Shown piece after piece: positions 40,411-50,026 of a DNA stretch of 64,000 bases (its first letter is position 1; the number at the start of each line of letters is the position of its first letter). The stretch spans positions 549,001-613,000 of the forward strand of contig NZ_CP053708.1 in NCBI RefSeq assembly GCF_013201075.1. The letters are read 5' to 3'. The notes under the pieces are model-generated. The model saw only the letters and a program-made list of their open reading frames with translations, was not told the DNA's origin and made no database searches. The position numbers and the translations under genes are program-made. Source of the DNA: Lichenicola cladoniae. GTDB lineage: Bacteria; Pseudomonadota; Alphaproteobacteria; Acetobacterales; Acetobacteraceae.

Positions 40411-41742
40411 ATGCCGACCCTGAGCAAACGGGTCCAGCTATGGCCGCGCGGACTGGTCGGGCGCGTGACCCTGGTATTGCTGGCGGCGGTGTTGCTGGAA
40501 TTCACTGGCAGCACGGTGTTCTACGAGCAGGCCGAGACCTACAGCGCCGACGATGCTCATCTCGCCCGCACTGCCGAACAGCTCAGTACCGACCTCAAGC
40601 TGCTATCGATTACCCCACCTGACCGCCGCACCACGATCGCCTCGATGCTGTCCACCTCCGACCTCCGGCTGAGCTGGCTCACCACCGGCGACCTCGAGCC
40701 GGAGATGTCGAAGATGCATCCGCTGCATCGTCGCCTCGGGAACCAGCTGCTGATGTTCGGCCAGGGCGGCCTGCGGCTCAGGCGCCCGGTCCAGGCCGGC
40801 GACGTCAGCGGCGTCCTGCCGCTGGCCGATGGGAGTATCCTGGATTTCACCGCCCCGGGCATGCTTGCCCGTCATACCGTCACGCGCGGGCTGCTCTCCG
40901 CTGCGATCCTTGCCGGCTGCGTACTGCTGACGGCGTCGATGCTGGTACGGACGCTCAGCCTGCCGCTCCGGGCGCTGGCGCGTGCGGCGGATGCGATCGG
41001 GCATGGTCCGCAGGTTCCCGTGGTGGAGGGCGGCCCACGCGAGGTGCGCCTGCTGGCACGCGCGATGAATGCGATGCAGGGCCGCATCAACCGGCTGATC
41101 GCCGATCGGACCGAGGCGCTTGCGGCCGTTTCGCACGATCTGCGCACGCCGCTATCCCGGTTGCGGCTGCGAGCGGGCTTCCTGGACGATACCGAGGCGC
41201 AGGGCGCGATCGAGTCCGATGTGGATGAAATGGAGGCAATGGTCGGGTCGGTGCTCTCCTATCTTGCGGGCGAGGATAACGCCGAACCGATGCGCCCGAT
41301 CGATCTGGCGGCGCTTCTTGCGACATTGGTCAATGAAGCCAGCGATGCCGGACGCGATGCCCGCTACGTCGGACCGGACCACGCATCGGTCAGGCTGCAG
41401 CCGCTGGCGATGAAACGGGTGTTCGCCAATCTGGTAGCGAACGCGCTGGCCTATGCCGGCAACGTGGTGGTGACCCTCTCGCACAAGCCCGACGGGGTGC
41501 ATGTCCGGGTCGAGGATGACGGTCCCGGTATTCCGGAAAGCGAGCTGGACCGTGTCCTGACCCCGTTCTACCGCGTCGAGGCGTCACGTGGACGTGCCAC
41601 CGGCGGTCTTGGGCTGGGGCTGGCGATCGTGCAGCGCGAGGTCATGCGCGGCGGTGGACGGCTGAACCTGGCGAACCGTCCGGAGCGTGGGCTGTGCGTC
41701 ACGATCGTGATGCCGGACCGAAACGGGTCAGAAACGGTCTAA
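40411..41742 (+). CDS. EnvZ-like HAMP sensor histidine kinase
   Basis: Membrane-bound kinase of 443 residues, partner of the preceding regulator. Two transmembrane helices (about 12-34 and 155-178) flank a periplasmic sensing loop of about 120 residues; a HAMP domain follows. The H-box is AVSHDLRTPLSRLR, the N-box FANLVANALAY, and the G-boxes DDGPGIP and GGLGLGLAIV. The stimulus is unknown. The TonB-dependent receptor gene starts 130 bases downstream and is a plausible target. Confidence 0.94.
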   Translation: MPTLSKRVQLWPRGLVGRVTLVLLAAVLLEFTGSTVFYEQAETYSADDAHLARTAEQLSTDLKLLSITPPDRRTTIASMLSTSDLRLSWLTTGDLEPEMSKMHPLHRRLGNQLLMFGQGGLRLRRPVQAGDVSGVLPLADGSILDFTAPGMLARHTVTRGLLSAAILAGCVLLTASMLVRTLSLPLRALARAADAIGHGPQVPVVEGGPREVRLLARAMNAMQGRINRLIADRTEALAAVSHDLRTPLSRLRLRAGFLDDTEAQGAIESDVDEMEAMVGSVLSYLAGEDNAEPMRPIDLAALLATLVNEASDAGRDARYVGPDHASVRLQPLAMKRVFANLVANALAYAGNVVVTLSHKPDGVHVRVEDDGPGIPESELDRVLTPFYRVEASRGRATGGLGLGLAIVQREVMRGGGRLNLANRPERGLCVTIVMPDRNGSETV

Positions 41743-41872
41743 TCCGACCAGTGTGTTATATCAAGCACGGTGGTTCTCGAAGCGGCGAAGGGCGTCTATA
41801 GTTTGACATAAATGGCCTGAAGCTTGCGTGGATCGCTCCAACCCAGGTCCGGAAGGACCGCTTGGAGCGCGT

Positions 41873-44644
41873 ATGATGCAGACACCAAAATCGCCTAGCC
41901 ACAGGCGGTTGCTACATGGCGCCACCGCCATGATCGTCATCGGCCTGTCCAGTACGGCTGCCAGGTCGCAGGTACCGGCCACGACGACCCCTTCCGGCAT
42001 CCGGCCGGATGCGGGCAGTCAGGCCCCGAACACCCAGAACGGCAACACCGCAGGCAACGTCGAAAGCGTCACTGTACGCGCGCAGCGTCGCCTCTTGCGT
42101 GAAAAAGACGCGCCAAGCGCCGTAACCGAGCTCGGCACCGCCCAGATCTCGCAGACCAGCGTCGGCGGCAGCGTGGCGACGCTGCTTCGCGCCGCACCAT
42201 CGGTCTACGTCTACCAGCAGGGTATCGGTAATAATGAGCCGGTGCTGACCGTACGCGGCGTACGTGGCCTCGAAGTCGCGCAGACCCTCGACGGCGTGCC
42301 GATGCAGGATCTGCTGAGCGGCGGATCCGGATCGTACCTGAGCGGCATTCTCGGCGGCCACTTCAACCTCGACCAGATCGGCGGCGTCTCGGTCTATCCA
42401 GGCGTGGCCTATCCCGACAAGAGCACGTTCGGAACGATCGGCGGCACGATCGCCTACACCAGCCTGCGTCCGGAGAACAAGGCGGGCGCTGACCTGTTCG
42501 GGTCGATCGGCTCCTTCGGCACTTGGAATGAGGGCTTCGACGTCAACTCCGGCCGCATGGACGGCATCCTCGGCACAGGTGTCGATGCGCCGAAGATGAT
42601 GCTCAAATATTCGAACCTGCAGACCAAGGGCTTCGTCGACTATACCCCGGCGCGCTACAACAACATGTCGTTCGCATTCGACAAGCCGTACGACCAGGGA
42701 CAGTCGCTGTTCCAGACCACCGTGAACTACAATACCGGCAGCGGCCTGACCACGCCCGAGCCTTTGCCGCTTCCGTATCTTCAGCAGAACGGCGATTTCA
42801 GCAACTACTCGCCGGATCAGCAGTTCCAGCGCCAGTACAACGACTACTTCACGCTCATCATGAAGAACGACACATACATAAACGACTATATCAGTGCCGG
42901 AGTGACCGGCTCCTACCTGTATTCCGACACGTACAGCTCGACCTACGGTAACCCGTCCATCTTCGCGCCGAACGGGGAGCCGGGATCCGTCGCCGTCGGC
43001 GGCGCCAATCCGTTCAACCAGACCATTGCAGGCTTCGGCGAACAGAGCGCCCAGGGCTTCGGGAATCCGAACTACGATCCGACCGCCTATCCGTATAATC
43101 CCGACCAGACCAAGAATTGCCCTGCCGCGACGACGGCGCAGTTCGCTGCCGCCGGCGCCACCAGCCCATGCGGCTACAACTCGAGCTATACGAAGCTCCA
43201 CAGCGACAGCTACATCCTGCAGCCGCGCGTGACGATCACGCCGCCGCGCATCTGGGGCATCGACAACACCATCAAGATCGGCGGTCTCCTGGCCAAGGAA
43301 ACCGAGGCCGGCGCACCGAACGGTAGTGTGACCGCCGGACAGACCTATTACGGAACGACGTCGGAGTTTGCCCATACTCCGGCAAACCTGACCGCCGGTT
43401 TCGATGGCGGCGTCCAGCGTACGATCTATGAAGGCTATGCCCAGGACAAGATCGACTTTCTCGACAACACGCTGCATTTCACCCCGGGTGTCACGCTGCA
43501 GACCAGCGATACCAGCCTGCGCGGCAGCAAGGTTCTGGGTGGGACACCGACCGCTGCGGACGCATCGTCGGATTACTGCCTGACGTTCGGCTGCAGCTAT
43601 GGGTCCTACAAGATCCACAAATGGGATCGCACTTGGCTGCCGTTCGCCAACGTTTCCTACGATCTGGACAAGATCCTGCCGCCGCTGCGGGGCGTTTCGC
43701 TATATGCGAGCTATGGCACCTCGGCGATCTTCGCGCCGGTCCAGGATTACGGTGTAAATGCTGCACCCGGAGCCGGACCGCCGAACGCATCCATCGTGCA
43801 TATGTACGAGGCCGGCGTGAAGTACAACCGCAGGAACCTCAGTCTCTCGATCGATTATTTCTATCAGCACATAACACGGGATTTCGGGTTCTTTCAGAAC
43901 CAGGAAGTCGGATCGCCGGGCTATAACACCGAGATCTATTCCAATGACGGCCAGCGCGAAATGAAGGGTTTCGAAGCCGCCGGCATCTGGCAGGTATCGC
44001 CGGATTTCCAGTTGTTCGGTAACGTGTCCTACACGCTGGCGAAATACCTGAAGACGACGATCGCGTCGGTGACGGCCCAGGAAGACCAGTTCGGCCTTGC
44101 CGTCCGCGGCAGCCCGATCACCGGCATCCCCGACTGGATTTCGACATTCGGCGTCGACTACGACCATCACAGCATGCTGCTGTCCGGCGACGAGTTCAAT
44201 GCGCGCTTCGAAGGCCAATATACCGGCAAGCAGCAGACCACCATCGATCTCGACGGCTTCACCAACATCGGTCCGATCCCGGGACTTCCGGCGGCTTTCG
44301 GCAGCTATCAGTATTACAACAACACCACTGGCCAGACGACCTACAACAAGAATGGCGGGATCTCGCCCTTCGCCATCTTCAATCTCGACCTGAACTACAA
44401 GATGCCGGTGCATGGAGCCGGTCCGCTGACACTGGTCGATTTCGATCTCAACGTGCTCAACATCTTCAACACGCGCTACTTCCAGTATTTCTATAACCAG
44501 GTGTCCCCGGCCGCCTGCGGCAAGTTCACGAGCGGCCCCTTCAAGGGCCAGCAGATCAACAGCTACGGCTGCTCGACGGCCTTCAACGACGCACTGCCTG
44601 GCGAACCCGCCGCCATCACCTTCTCAGTTCGCGCTCACTTCTGA
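41873..44644 (+). CDS. Large TonB-dependent outer-membrane receptor
   Basis: Receptor of about 923 residues with a signal peptide (MIVIGLSSTAARSQ), a TonB box-like SVTVRAQ, a plug domain (VATLLRAAPSVYVY, LTVRGVRGLEVAQTLDGVP) and a barrel with many Tyr/Asn-rich strands ending ITFSVRAHF. The tail region LTLVDFDLNVLNIFNTRYFQYF is typical. Two cysteine pairs (KNCPAATT...SPCGY and CLTFGCSYG) lie in extracellular-loop positions. ATG 41873 follows TTGGAGCG. Substrate unknown; no Fur site was seen upstream, so it may be controlled by the two-component pair. Confidence 0.92.
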   Translation: MMQTPKSPSHRRLLHGATAMIVIGLSSTAARSQVPATTTPSGIRPDAGSQAPNTQNGNTAGNVESVTVRAQRRLLREKDAPSAVTELGTAQISQTSVGGSVATLLRAAPSVYVYQQGIGNNEPVLTVRGVRGLEVAQTLDGVPMQDLLSGGSGSYLSGILGGHFNLDQIGGVSVYPGVAYPDKSTFGTIGGTIAYTSLRPENKAGADLFGSIGSFGTWNEGFDVNSGRMDGILGTGVDAPKMMLKYSNLQTKGFVDYTPARYNNMSFAFDKPYDQGQSLFQTTVNYNTGSGLTTPEPLPLPYLQQNGDFSNYSPDQQFQRQYNDYFTLIMKNDTYINDYISAGVTGSYLYSDTYSSTYGNPSIFAPNGEPGSVAVGGANPFNQTIAGFGEQSAQGFGNPNYDPTAYPYNPDQTKNCPAATTAQFAAAGATSPCGYNSSYTKLHSDSYILQPRVTITPPRIWGIDNTIKIGGLLAKETEAGAPNGSVTAGQTYYGTTSEFAHTPANLTAGFDGGVQRTIYEGYAQDKIDFLDNTLHFTPGVTLQTSDTSLRGSKVLGGTPTAADASSDYCLTFGCSYGSYKIHKWDRTWLPFANVSYDLDKILPPLRGVSLYASYGTSAIFAPVQDYGVNAAPGAGPPNASIVHMYEAGVKYNRRNLSLSIDYFYQHITRDFGFFQNQEVGSPGYNTEIYSNDGQREMKGFEAAGIWQVSPDFQLFGNVSYTLAKYLKTTIASVTAQEDQFGLAVRGSPITGIPDWISTFGVDYDHHSMLLSGDEFNARFEGQYTGKQQTTIDLDGFTNIGPIPGLPAAFGSYQYYNNTTGQTTYNKNGGISPFAIFNLDLNYKMPVHGAGPLTLVDFDLNVLNIFNTRYFQYFYNQVSPAACGKFTSGPFKGQQINSYGCSTAFNDALPGEPAAITFSVRAHF

Positions 44645-44938
44645 TTGGGGCCGAACAGGATTTTCTGCGTTTTCAGGAACCGAGGGCGTCGCCCTCGGGA
44701 TCCGTGAAGTGATACTCTAACCACTTTCGCTTCTGGCGATGAGCTGCACCAAAGCCAGTAAGCTCCGGTTATAAAATTGCTTTATCAACAAGAGTTAATG
44801 ATCAAGTAAGTAACAGATAGGCTGCGACGGCAGAGACATAATTTGTCTTTGCCGGTTCGCACGCCAGCAAGACCAACCTGCCATCTTCGATCCTGTGCTC
44901 CGGTCTCTTAGGGGCGGTGTGATTTCGAGGATCAGCTC
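44645..44938. other. Intergenic region with hairpin
   Basis: CCGAGGGC-GTC-GCCCTCGG (44680-44698) is a perfect 8-bp hairpin, possibly the receptor terminator, but without a T-run. The remainder is AT-richer (44760-44815) and may hold the carbonic-anhydrase promoter. No gene or tRNA recognised. Confidence 0.5.
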
Positions 44939-45655
44939 ATGGATGATCGATTTTTTACGGGCATGGCACGCTTCCGGTCCGATGTGTTTCCCAAGCAGAT
45001 GCCCCTTTATCGTCAGCTCGTACGCGACGGACAGCAGCCGAAAGCCCTGGTGATCTCCTGCGGGGACAGCCGGGTCATTCCGGAGCTGATCATGCAATGC
45101 GGGCCAGGCGAACTGTTCGTCTGCCGCAACGCCGGCAACATCGTGCCGCCGGGCGAGCAGGCCACCGGTGGTGTGTCGGCCACGATCGAATATGCGGTGA
45201 TGGCGCTGGACGTGCGCGACATCGTCATCTGCGGGCATTCCGATTGCGGTGCGATGAAGGGCCTGCTGCATCCCGAGCAGCTCGAAGCGATGCCCAACGT
45301 CAAGACCTGGTTGCGACATAGCCATGCCGCCGTCAGCGTCTTTGCCGAAATGCATGCGGGGCAGAACCTGTCGCCTGCGGAAGCCAGCCGCGCCATGGCA
45401 CAGGAAAATGTCATCGCCCAGCTGCAGAACCTGCGCACGCATCCCTGTGTCGCGGCGCGACTCGCCAATCGCCGGCTGCGGCTGCATGGCTGGTTCTTCG
45501 ATCTCGAGACCGGCCTGATGCACGCCCTCGATGGCGAGAGCGGCGAGTTCTGGCCGATCGACGATGACGAGACCATGCCGATAGCAGTGCCCGGCCGGAG
45601 CGGTGGGTCGGTGATCCCGCTCGGTGCCGGAATCATGCAGCAGCCGGCGCGATGA
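44939..45655 (+). CDS. Beta-class carbonic anhydrase
   Basis: Zinc enzyme interconverting CO2 and bicarbonate, 238 residues. Zinc ligands Cys41 (with Asp43 in CGDSRV), His100 and Cys103 (CGHSDCGAM) are all in place, and NAGNIVPP is conserved. It overlaps the SulP transporter start by four bases (ATGA), a common pairing in which the transporter may carry bicarbonate or sulfate. Confidence 0.95.
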   Translation: MDDRFFTGMARFRSDVFPKQMPLYRQLVRDGQQPKALVISCGDSRVIPELIMQCGPGELFVCRNAGNIVPPGEQATGGVSATIEYAVMALDVRDIVICGHSDCGAMKGLLHPEQLEAMPNVKTWLRHSHAAVSVFAEMHAGQNLSPAEASRAMAQENVIAQLQNLRTHPCVAARLANRRLRLHGWFFDLETGLMHALDGESGEFWPIDDDETMPIAVPGRSGGSVIPLGAGIMQQPAR

Positions 45656-47205
45656 CCAAAACGGCAGCGCCTGTCGTGATTACGAAGCCGGCCAAGGGCT
45701 TCATCGCCACGCTGGCGCGCGACCTGCCGGCGTCACTGGTGGTGTTCCTGGTGGCCCTGCCGCTTTGCATGGGAATTGCGGTGGCCTCCGGATTGCCACC
45801 GGAGAAAGGGATCCTCACCGGAATAATCGGCGGCGTCGTGGTCGGCTTCCTCGCCGGCTCGCCGTTGCAGGTAAGCGGGCCGGCCGCCGGCCTCGCGGTG
45901 ATCGTGTTCGACCTCGTTCGCCAGCAAGGCGTCGGCGCACTCGGGCCGATCCTGCTGCTGGCCGGGCTGATCCAGATCGTAGCCGGCACGGTGCGTCTGG
46001 GCGGCTGGTTCCGTGCGGTCTCGCCAGCCGTGGTGCATGGCATGCTCGCCGGCATCGGCGTGCTGATCGTCGCCGGTCAGGTCCACGTGCTGCTGGACAA
46101 CAAGCCGCTTCCGGACGGGCTCGGGAACCTGATGGCGATCCCGGCCGCCTACTCCGGCTTGCTGCCGTTCGACGGCAAGGCGCCGCAGATGGCGCTGATG
46201 GTCGGGCTGGTCACGATCGGCTGCATGATCGGCTGGGAGAAACTCAGGCCGAAGCGTCTGCGCCTGGTGCCGGGCGCGCTGGTCGGGGTGGCCGCCGGCA
46301 CCATCCTGGCAGCCGTGGCGGCGTTGCCGATCAAGTTCGTGGCGGTCCCGGACTCCTTCCTCGGCGGCATCGGCGTGATCGATCTCGGCATCCTCGCCAC
46401 ACCGGCGGTCTTCGGCCTGCTGCCGACGGCGCTCGCGGTTGCGTTCATCGCCAGCGCCGAGACATTGCTGTCCGCCGCCGCCGTCGACCGGATGCATGAC
46501 GGCCCGCGCACCCAGTACAATCGCGAGCTCTCGGCGCAGGGCGTCGGCAACCTGCTGTGCGGCCTGTTGGGCGCGCTGCCGATGACCGGGGTGATCGTGC
46601 GGTCCTCTGCCAACGTCCAGGCCGGTGCCGTATCCAGGATGTCGGCCATCCTGCACGGGGTGTGGCTGCTGGCGCTGGTCGTGGCGGCACCCTGGCTTTT
46701 GCGGCTGGTGCCGATGGCCGCCCTCGCCGGCGTGCTGGTGGTGACCGGCTACCGGCTGGTGAGCCTGCAGCACGTGCGCCACCTGTTCGATCGCTACGGC
46801 ATCCTACCGGCAATCATCTGGGCGGTGACGTTCGTGACCGTGGTCTCGACCGACCTGCTGACCGGCGTGCTGGTCGGGCTCGGGCTGGTCGTGCTCGAAA
46901 CCATCCCGCATCTGACCAGGCTGCGGCTGCGCGTCCGGCATCGCTCGCTCGGGGACGGCATCACCGAAGTCCGCCTTGCTGGCCGGGCCACCTTCCTGAT
47001 GCTGCCACAGCTTCAGAAGGCACTGGACGAGGTGCCGCCCACCCCGGTGCTGCGGGTGCGTTCGAAGGCGCTGCGCCACATCGACCACACCTGCATGGAG
47101 GCCCTGTCGGAATGGGCCGCCGCACGGCGCAGGCAGGGTTCGGAGGTGGAAATCGTGTCGGATGCCGAGCCGCGCCTGGCCCGGACCCTGGCTTTCGCCG
47201 CCTGA
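45652..47205 (+). CDS. SulP-family anion transporter with STAS domain
   Basis: Inner-membrane secondary transporter of 517 residues with about 12-14 helices. The N-terminal signature DLPASLVVFLVALPLCMGIAVASG, the GxxxNxxxxxxGxxP-like segment QGVGNLLCGLLGALPMTG, and a short C-terminal STAS domain (from about 430: LMLPQLQKAL, LRHIDHTCMEAL) mark the SulP family. Coupling to carbonic anhydrase points to bicarbonate uptake (BicA-like); sulfate is the alternative. Confidence 0.92.
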   Translation: MTKTAAPVVITKPAKGFIATLARDLPASLVVFLVALPLCMGIAVASGLPPEKGILTGIIGGVVVGFLAGSPLQVSGPAAGLAVIVFDLVRQQGVGALGPILLLAGLIQIVAGTVRLGGWFRAVSPAVVHGMLAGIGVLIVAGQVHVLLDNKPLPDGLGNLMAIPAAYSGLLPFDGKAPQMALMVGLVTIGCMIGWEKLRPKRLRLVPGALVGVAAGTILAAVAALPIKFVAVPDSFLGGIGVIDLGILATPAVFGLLPTALAVAFIASAETLLSAAAVDRMHDGPRTQYNRELSAQGVGNLLCGLLGALPMTGVIVRSSANVQAGAVSRMSAILHGVWLLALVVAAPWLLRLVPMAALAGVLVVTGYRLVSLQHVRHLFDRYGILPAIIWAVTFVTVVSTDLLTGVLVGLGLVVLETIPHLTRLRLRVRHRSLGDGITEVRLAGRATFLMLPQLQKALDEVPPTPVLRVRSKALRHIDHTCMEALSEWAAARRRQGSEVEIVSDAEPRLARTLAFAA

Positions 47206-47256
47206 TCCGGTTTGGCCCGATGAGCCTGTCTGCTTATCGGGCCAAACCGGGCGGTC

Positions 47257-48219
47257 TCAGAACCGCTCGTTGACCATCTCTTCGCTTCTGGCCCAGAGCG
47301 CCTTCGCGCGCTCCGGATCGACGGCATAGGCGTGCACGCCGCTGCGGATATCGGTGGCCTCCGATAAATCGGCGACGTGGCAATCCTCGCAGTAGCGGCC
47401 GCCGACCATATCGCCAGCAGCGACAATCCCGCTCCAGACCGTCGTCGCAGCCCCTTGTGGAATGGTCTTGAGAACGAAGGGTGGCCTGCCTGCCTCGGCG
47501 TTCGCGACGTTGATCTGGTCGACCATTTCCTGGAAAACGCTTCCATCCATGTGGCGGGTAAGCTCTGTCCGGATCCCGCCCGGATGCACGGCGGTCGCGC
47601 GCACGCCTCGTGCCGCATGCCTGCGGTCGAATTCGACGGCGAACAGGATGTTGGCGGTCTTCGAGCGGCCATAGGCGACGAACTCACTGTAGGGCGTGCG
47701 GTCGAAGTTCGGATCGTCGAGATCCACGTCGGAAAACCGGTGACCGGCCGAGGACAGGTTCACCAGGCGCGAACCGGCCCTCATCAGCGTGGCCAGGCGG
47801 TTCACCAGCACGAAATGGCCCAGATGGTTGGTGCCGAACTGGGTCTCGAACCCGTCGGACGTGCGGCCTTCCGGACAGGCCATGATCCCCGCGTTGGCGA
47901 TGATCAGGTCGAACGGCCTGCCGTCGGCGAGTAAAGCATCGGCACAGGAGCGCACACTGGCCAGCGATGCCAGGTCGAGTTCGACCAGCTCTAGGCTGCC
48001 GCCGCCGGAAGCCTGGGCGCGGACCTGCCCGGTTGCTTCCCGAGCCTTGTCGAGGTTGCGTGCCGCGCCGACCACATGCGCGCCGCGGGCGGCCAGGACA
48101 CGGGCGGTTTCGACGCCGAGTCCGGCCGAAACGCCGGTCACCAGGATGCGCCGGCCAGCCAGATCGACACCTTCGAGAACATCATCCGTGGTGGATGTGG
48201 CACCGAATAATTGAGTCAT
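47257..48219 (-). CDS. Short-chain dehydrogenase (retinol/protochlorophyllide-reductase-like)
   Basis: SDR oxidoreductase of 320 residues. Cofactor motif TGVSAGLG at about 30, DLA and NAGIM, Ser in NLSSAGH, and YxxxK as YGRSKTAN. I chose ATG 48219 because GGAGA precedes it; GTG 48231 is an in-frame alternative. It diverges from a TetR-family regulator gene and shares an inverted-repeat region with it, so it is probably the repressor's target. Substrate unknown. Confidence 0.9.
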   Translation of the reverse strand: MTQLFGATSTTDDVLEGVDLAGRRILVTGVSAGLGVETARVLAARGAHVVGAARNLDKAREATGQVRAQASGGGSLELVELDLASLASVRSCADALLADGRPFDLIIANAGIMACPEGRTSDGFETQFGTNHLGHFVLVNRLATLMRAGSRLVNLSSAGHRFSDVDLDDPNFDRTPYSEFVAYGRSKTANILFAVEFDRRHAARGVRATAVHPGGIRTELTRHMDGSVFQEMVDQINVANAEAGRPPFVLKTIPQGAATTVWSGIVAAGDMVGGRYCEDCHVADLSEATDIRSGVHAYAVDPERAKALWARSEEMVNERF

Positions 48220-48315
48220 AGGCGTCTCCACGGCGCTGTTCGCTTGAGGACTGCTTGGTCCAGGCTCCGACCAGGGTGGCGCCGGGCCAGGTCATTGCCA
48301 TTCGGCCATTCTCCC

Positions 48316-48366
48316 GATAAGCGGAGGGTATCCCCACATAACATACGGAGGGACCCTCCGCTTATC
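48316..48366. promoter_or_regulatory. Inverted-repeat operator between SDR and tetR-family genes
   Basis: GATAAGCGGAGGGT (48316-48329) and ACCCTCCGCTTATC (48353-48366) are perfect 14-bp inverted repeats. A third half-site forms a tight palindrome, CGGAGGGACCCTCCG, at 48346-48360. This fits a TetR-family operator controlling both divergent genes. Confidence 0.75.
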
Positions 48367-48376
48367 AAGAGGTGTA

Positions 48377-49186
48377 ATGCGAGCAGACGGTGAGGGACGA
48401 TCGATCGTGCAGGCACCACCAGAACCGCCGAACGACATGATCAGGCCGATGCGTAAACCGCGGGCGGACGGGCAGCGGAACCGTGAACGGCTGCTGCAGG
48501 CGGCCAAGCTGGCATTCACCGAACTCGGGACCGACATCGGCCTGGATGAGATCGCCCGGCGGGCGGATGTCGGGATCGGCACGCTGTACCGGCATTTTCC
48601 GACCCGGGATGCCATCGTCGAGGCGGTCTACCGTCGCGAGGTCGAGCAGCTTGCCGGCGCGGCGGAAAGCCTGCTCGCCTCGATGTCTGCGGGCGATGCG
48701 CTTCAGGCCTGGATGCGGCTCTGCATCGATTACGTGGCGACCAAGACGCTGATGGCGTCGGCCCTTGCCGCCACGGTCGGCGGGGGCAACGAGCTGCGTG
48801 AAAAATCGGGTAGGCGGATCATCGATGCGATGCTGCTGCTCGTGGACCGGGCCATGGCCGGCGGTGATATCCGCAGGGATGTCGAACCGGCCGACCTGCT
48901 AAGGGCATTGCGGGGTTTCACCCATGACGGTGCAGGCCCGCATTGGCAGGCCAGCGTTCATCGCCTTGTCGACATCCTGATGGATGGGCTGAGAGTACGT
49001 CGCGACGAACAGGCCACATCCGGGCCATCGCGCACGCGGGCGTCAGCGCGCGCTGAGCTTCTGGGGGGTGTAGCTGGTGTTCAACCAGATCCCGTGCGGG
49101 CTGCGACCGGTCGCGATGTAGCTGATCGGGCCGCCGGCGGGATCGATGATGGCGACCTTCTGGCGCCAGCGCAGCGTGGCCCATAG
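48377..49186 (+). CDS. TetR-family transcriptional regulator
   Basis: 269-residue repressor. The N-terminal helix-turn-helix is clear (NRERLLQAAKLAFTELG, then GLDEIARRADVGIGTLYRHFPTRDAI), followed by a ligand domain of the C-terminal AefR-like type (residues about 90-215). An AAGAGG ribosome site precedes the ATG. The last ~48 codons run into the 3' end of the convergent beta-propeller gene and read like antisense, so the tail is probably a recent extension after loss of a stop codon. Likely regulates the divergent SDR gene and itself. Confidence 0.9.
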   Translation: MRADGEGRSIVQAPPEPPNDMIRPMRKPRADGQRNRERLLQAAKLAFTELGTDIGLDEIARRADVGIGTLYRHFPTRDAIVEAVYRREVEQLAGAAESLLASMSAGDALQAWMRLCIDYVATKTLMASALAATVGGGNELREKSGRRIIDAMLLLVDRAMAGGDIRRDVEPADLLRALRGFTHDGAGPHWQASVHRLVDILMDGLRVRRDEQATSGPSRTRASARAELLGGVAGVQPDPVRAATGRDVADRAAGGIDDGDLLAPAQRGP

Positions 49187-50026
49187 CTTGCCGTCCGGAG
49201 CAATGACGATGTCGTCCGGGCCGCCGGGCACGTGCCAGCTGCGGACGATGCCGAGATTGTCCCAGTCGAGCTGCTCGATCGTGCCGGAAACCCGGCAGGT
49301 GACGTACAGCAGGTGCCGGCTCGGCGAGACGAACAGGTTATGCGGGCCGGGCGCCATCTCGAGCTTGCGGTCGACATGTCCATCTGCCGGATCGACCACC
49401 GCCACGTAGGTGGTGCCCATGACGCCGACCAGGATCTTGCCGTTGTGCCAGAGCACACCGGCCGGAGTGCTGCCGACCTTTGTCGTCCACAGCACATGGC
49501 CGGTCTTGGTCTCGATCGCCATCAGCTCGCCGGTCGCCTGCAGGCTGACATAGGCCACCGACGAGTCGGGCGCATAGTTGATATGGCTCGGCATCGACGC
49601 CGCCGGGATGCGATGCAGCAGCGCCAGGGTCGCCGCGTCGTAGATGTCCACCTGGTCGCGGGCCAGGCCGGCGACCGTCAGGTAGCGACCATCCGGGCTG
49701 TATTGCAGCTGGTACGGATCGCTCATGGTGATGTGGCGCTGCAGTTCGCCGGTCTGCGCATCGAGGAAGAAGGCCGCGTTGCCGGAGGTGTCGCCGACCA
49801 CCAGCGATCGGCCGTCCGGGGTCATCGCCATGTGGTGCGGCTCGCGCAGCACCGGGATGCGGCGGATCTCCTTATGGGTATCGATGTCGAACTCGCTGAT
49901 CGAGGCGTCGGCCGAGTTCAGCACGAACGCGATCCGGGCCGCCTTTGCCGGGGCTGCAACGAGTGCGGTTCCGGCACCGACCGCAAGGAAGGCGGCGAGC
50001 GTCCTGGAGAGCAAGCTTCTGTTCAT
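49043..50026 (-). CDS. Exported YVTN-type beta-propeller protein
   Basis: Periplasmic or secreted beta-propeller of about 327 residues. A signal peptide (LAAFLAVGAGTALVAAPAKA) precedes repeated blades such as HHMAMTPDGRSLVVGD, YQLQYSPDGRYLTVAG and DDIVIAPDGKLWATL. ATG 50026 begins the signal peptide; GTG 50038 is an in-frame alternative. Family members are found with quinohemoprotein and redox genes, but no function is evident here. Its 3' end overlaps the convergent tetR-like gene by 144 bases. Confidence 0.87.
   Translation of the reverse strand: MNRSLLSRTLAAFLAVGAGTALVAAPAKAARIAFVLNSADASISEFDIDTHKEIRRIPVLREPHHMAMTPDGRSLVVGDTSGNAAFFLDAQTGELQRHITMSDPYQLQYSPDGRYLTVAGLARDQVDIYDAATLALLHRIPAASMPSHINYAPDSSVAYVSLQATGELMAIETKTGHVLWTTKVGSTPAGVLWHNGKILVGVMGTTYVAVVDPADGHVDRKLEMAPGPHNLFVSPSRHLLYVTCRVSGTIEQLDWDNLGIVRSWHVPGGPDDIVIAPDGKLWATLRWRQKVAIIDPAGGPISYIATGRSPHGIWLNTSYTPQKLSAR

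Noticed and set aside
41912-43618. 568-residue minus-strand ORF opposite the second TonB receptor
   Set aside because: Antisense shadow of the receptor barrel.
44640-44800. Possible tRNA in the gap before the carbonic anhydrase
   Set aside because: A hairpin is present, but no acceptor stem, T-loop or anticodon arrangement could be built.
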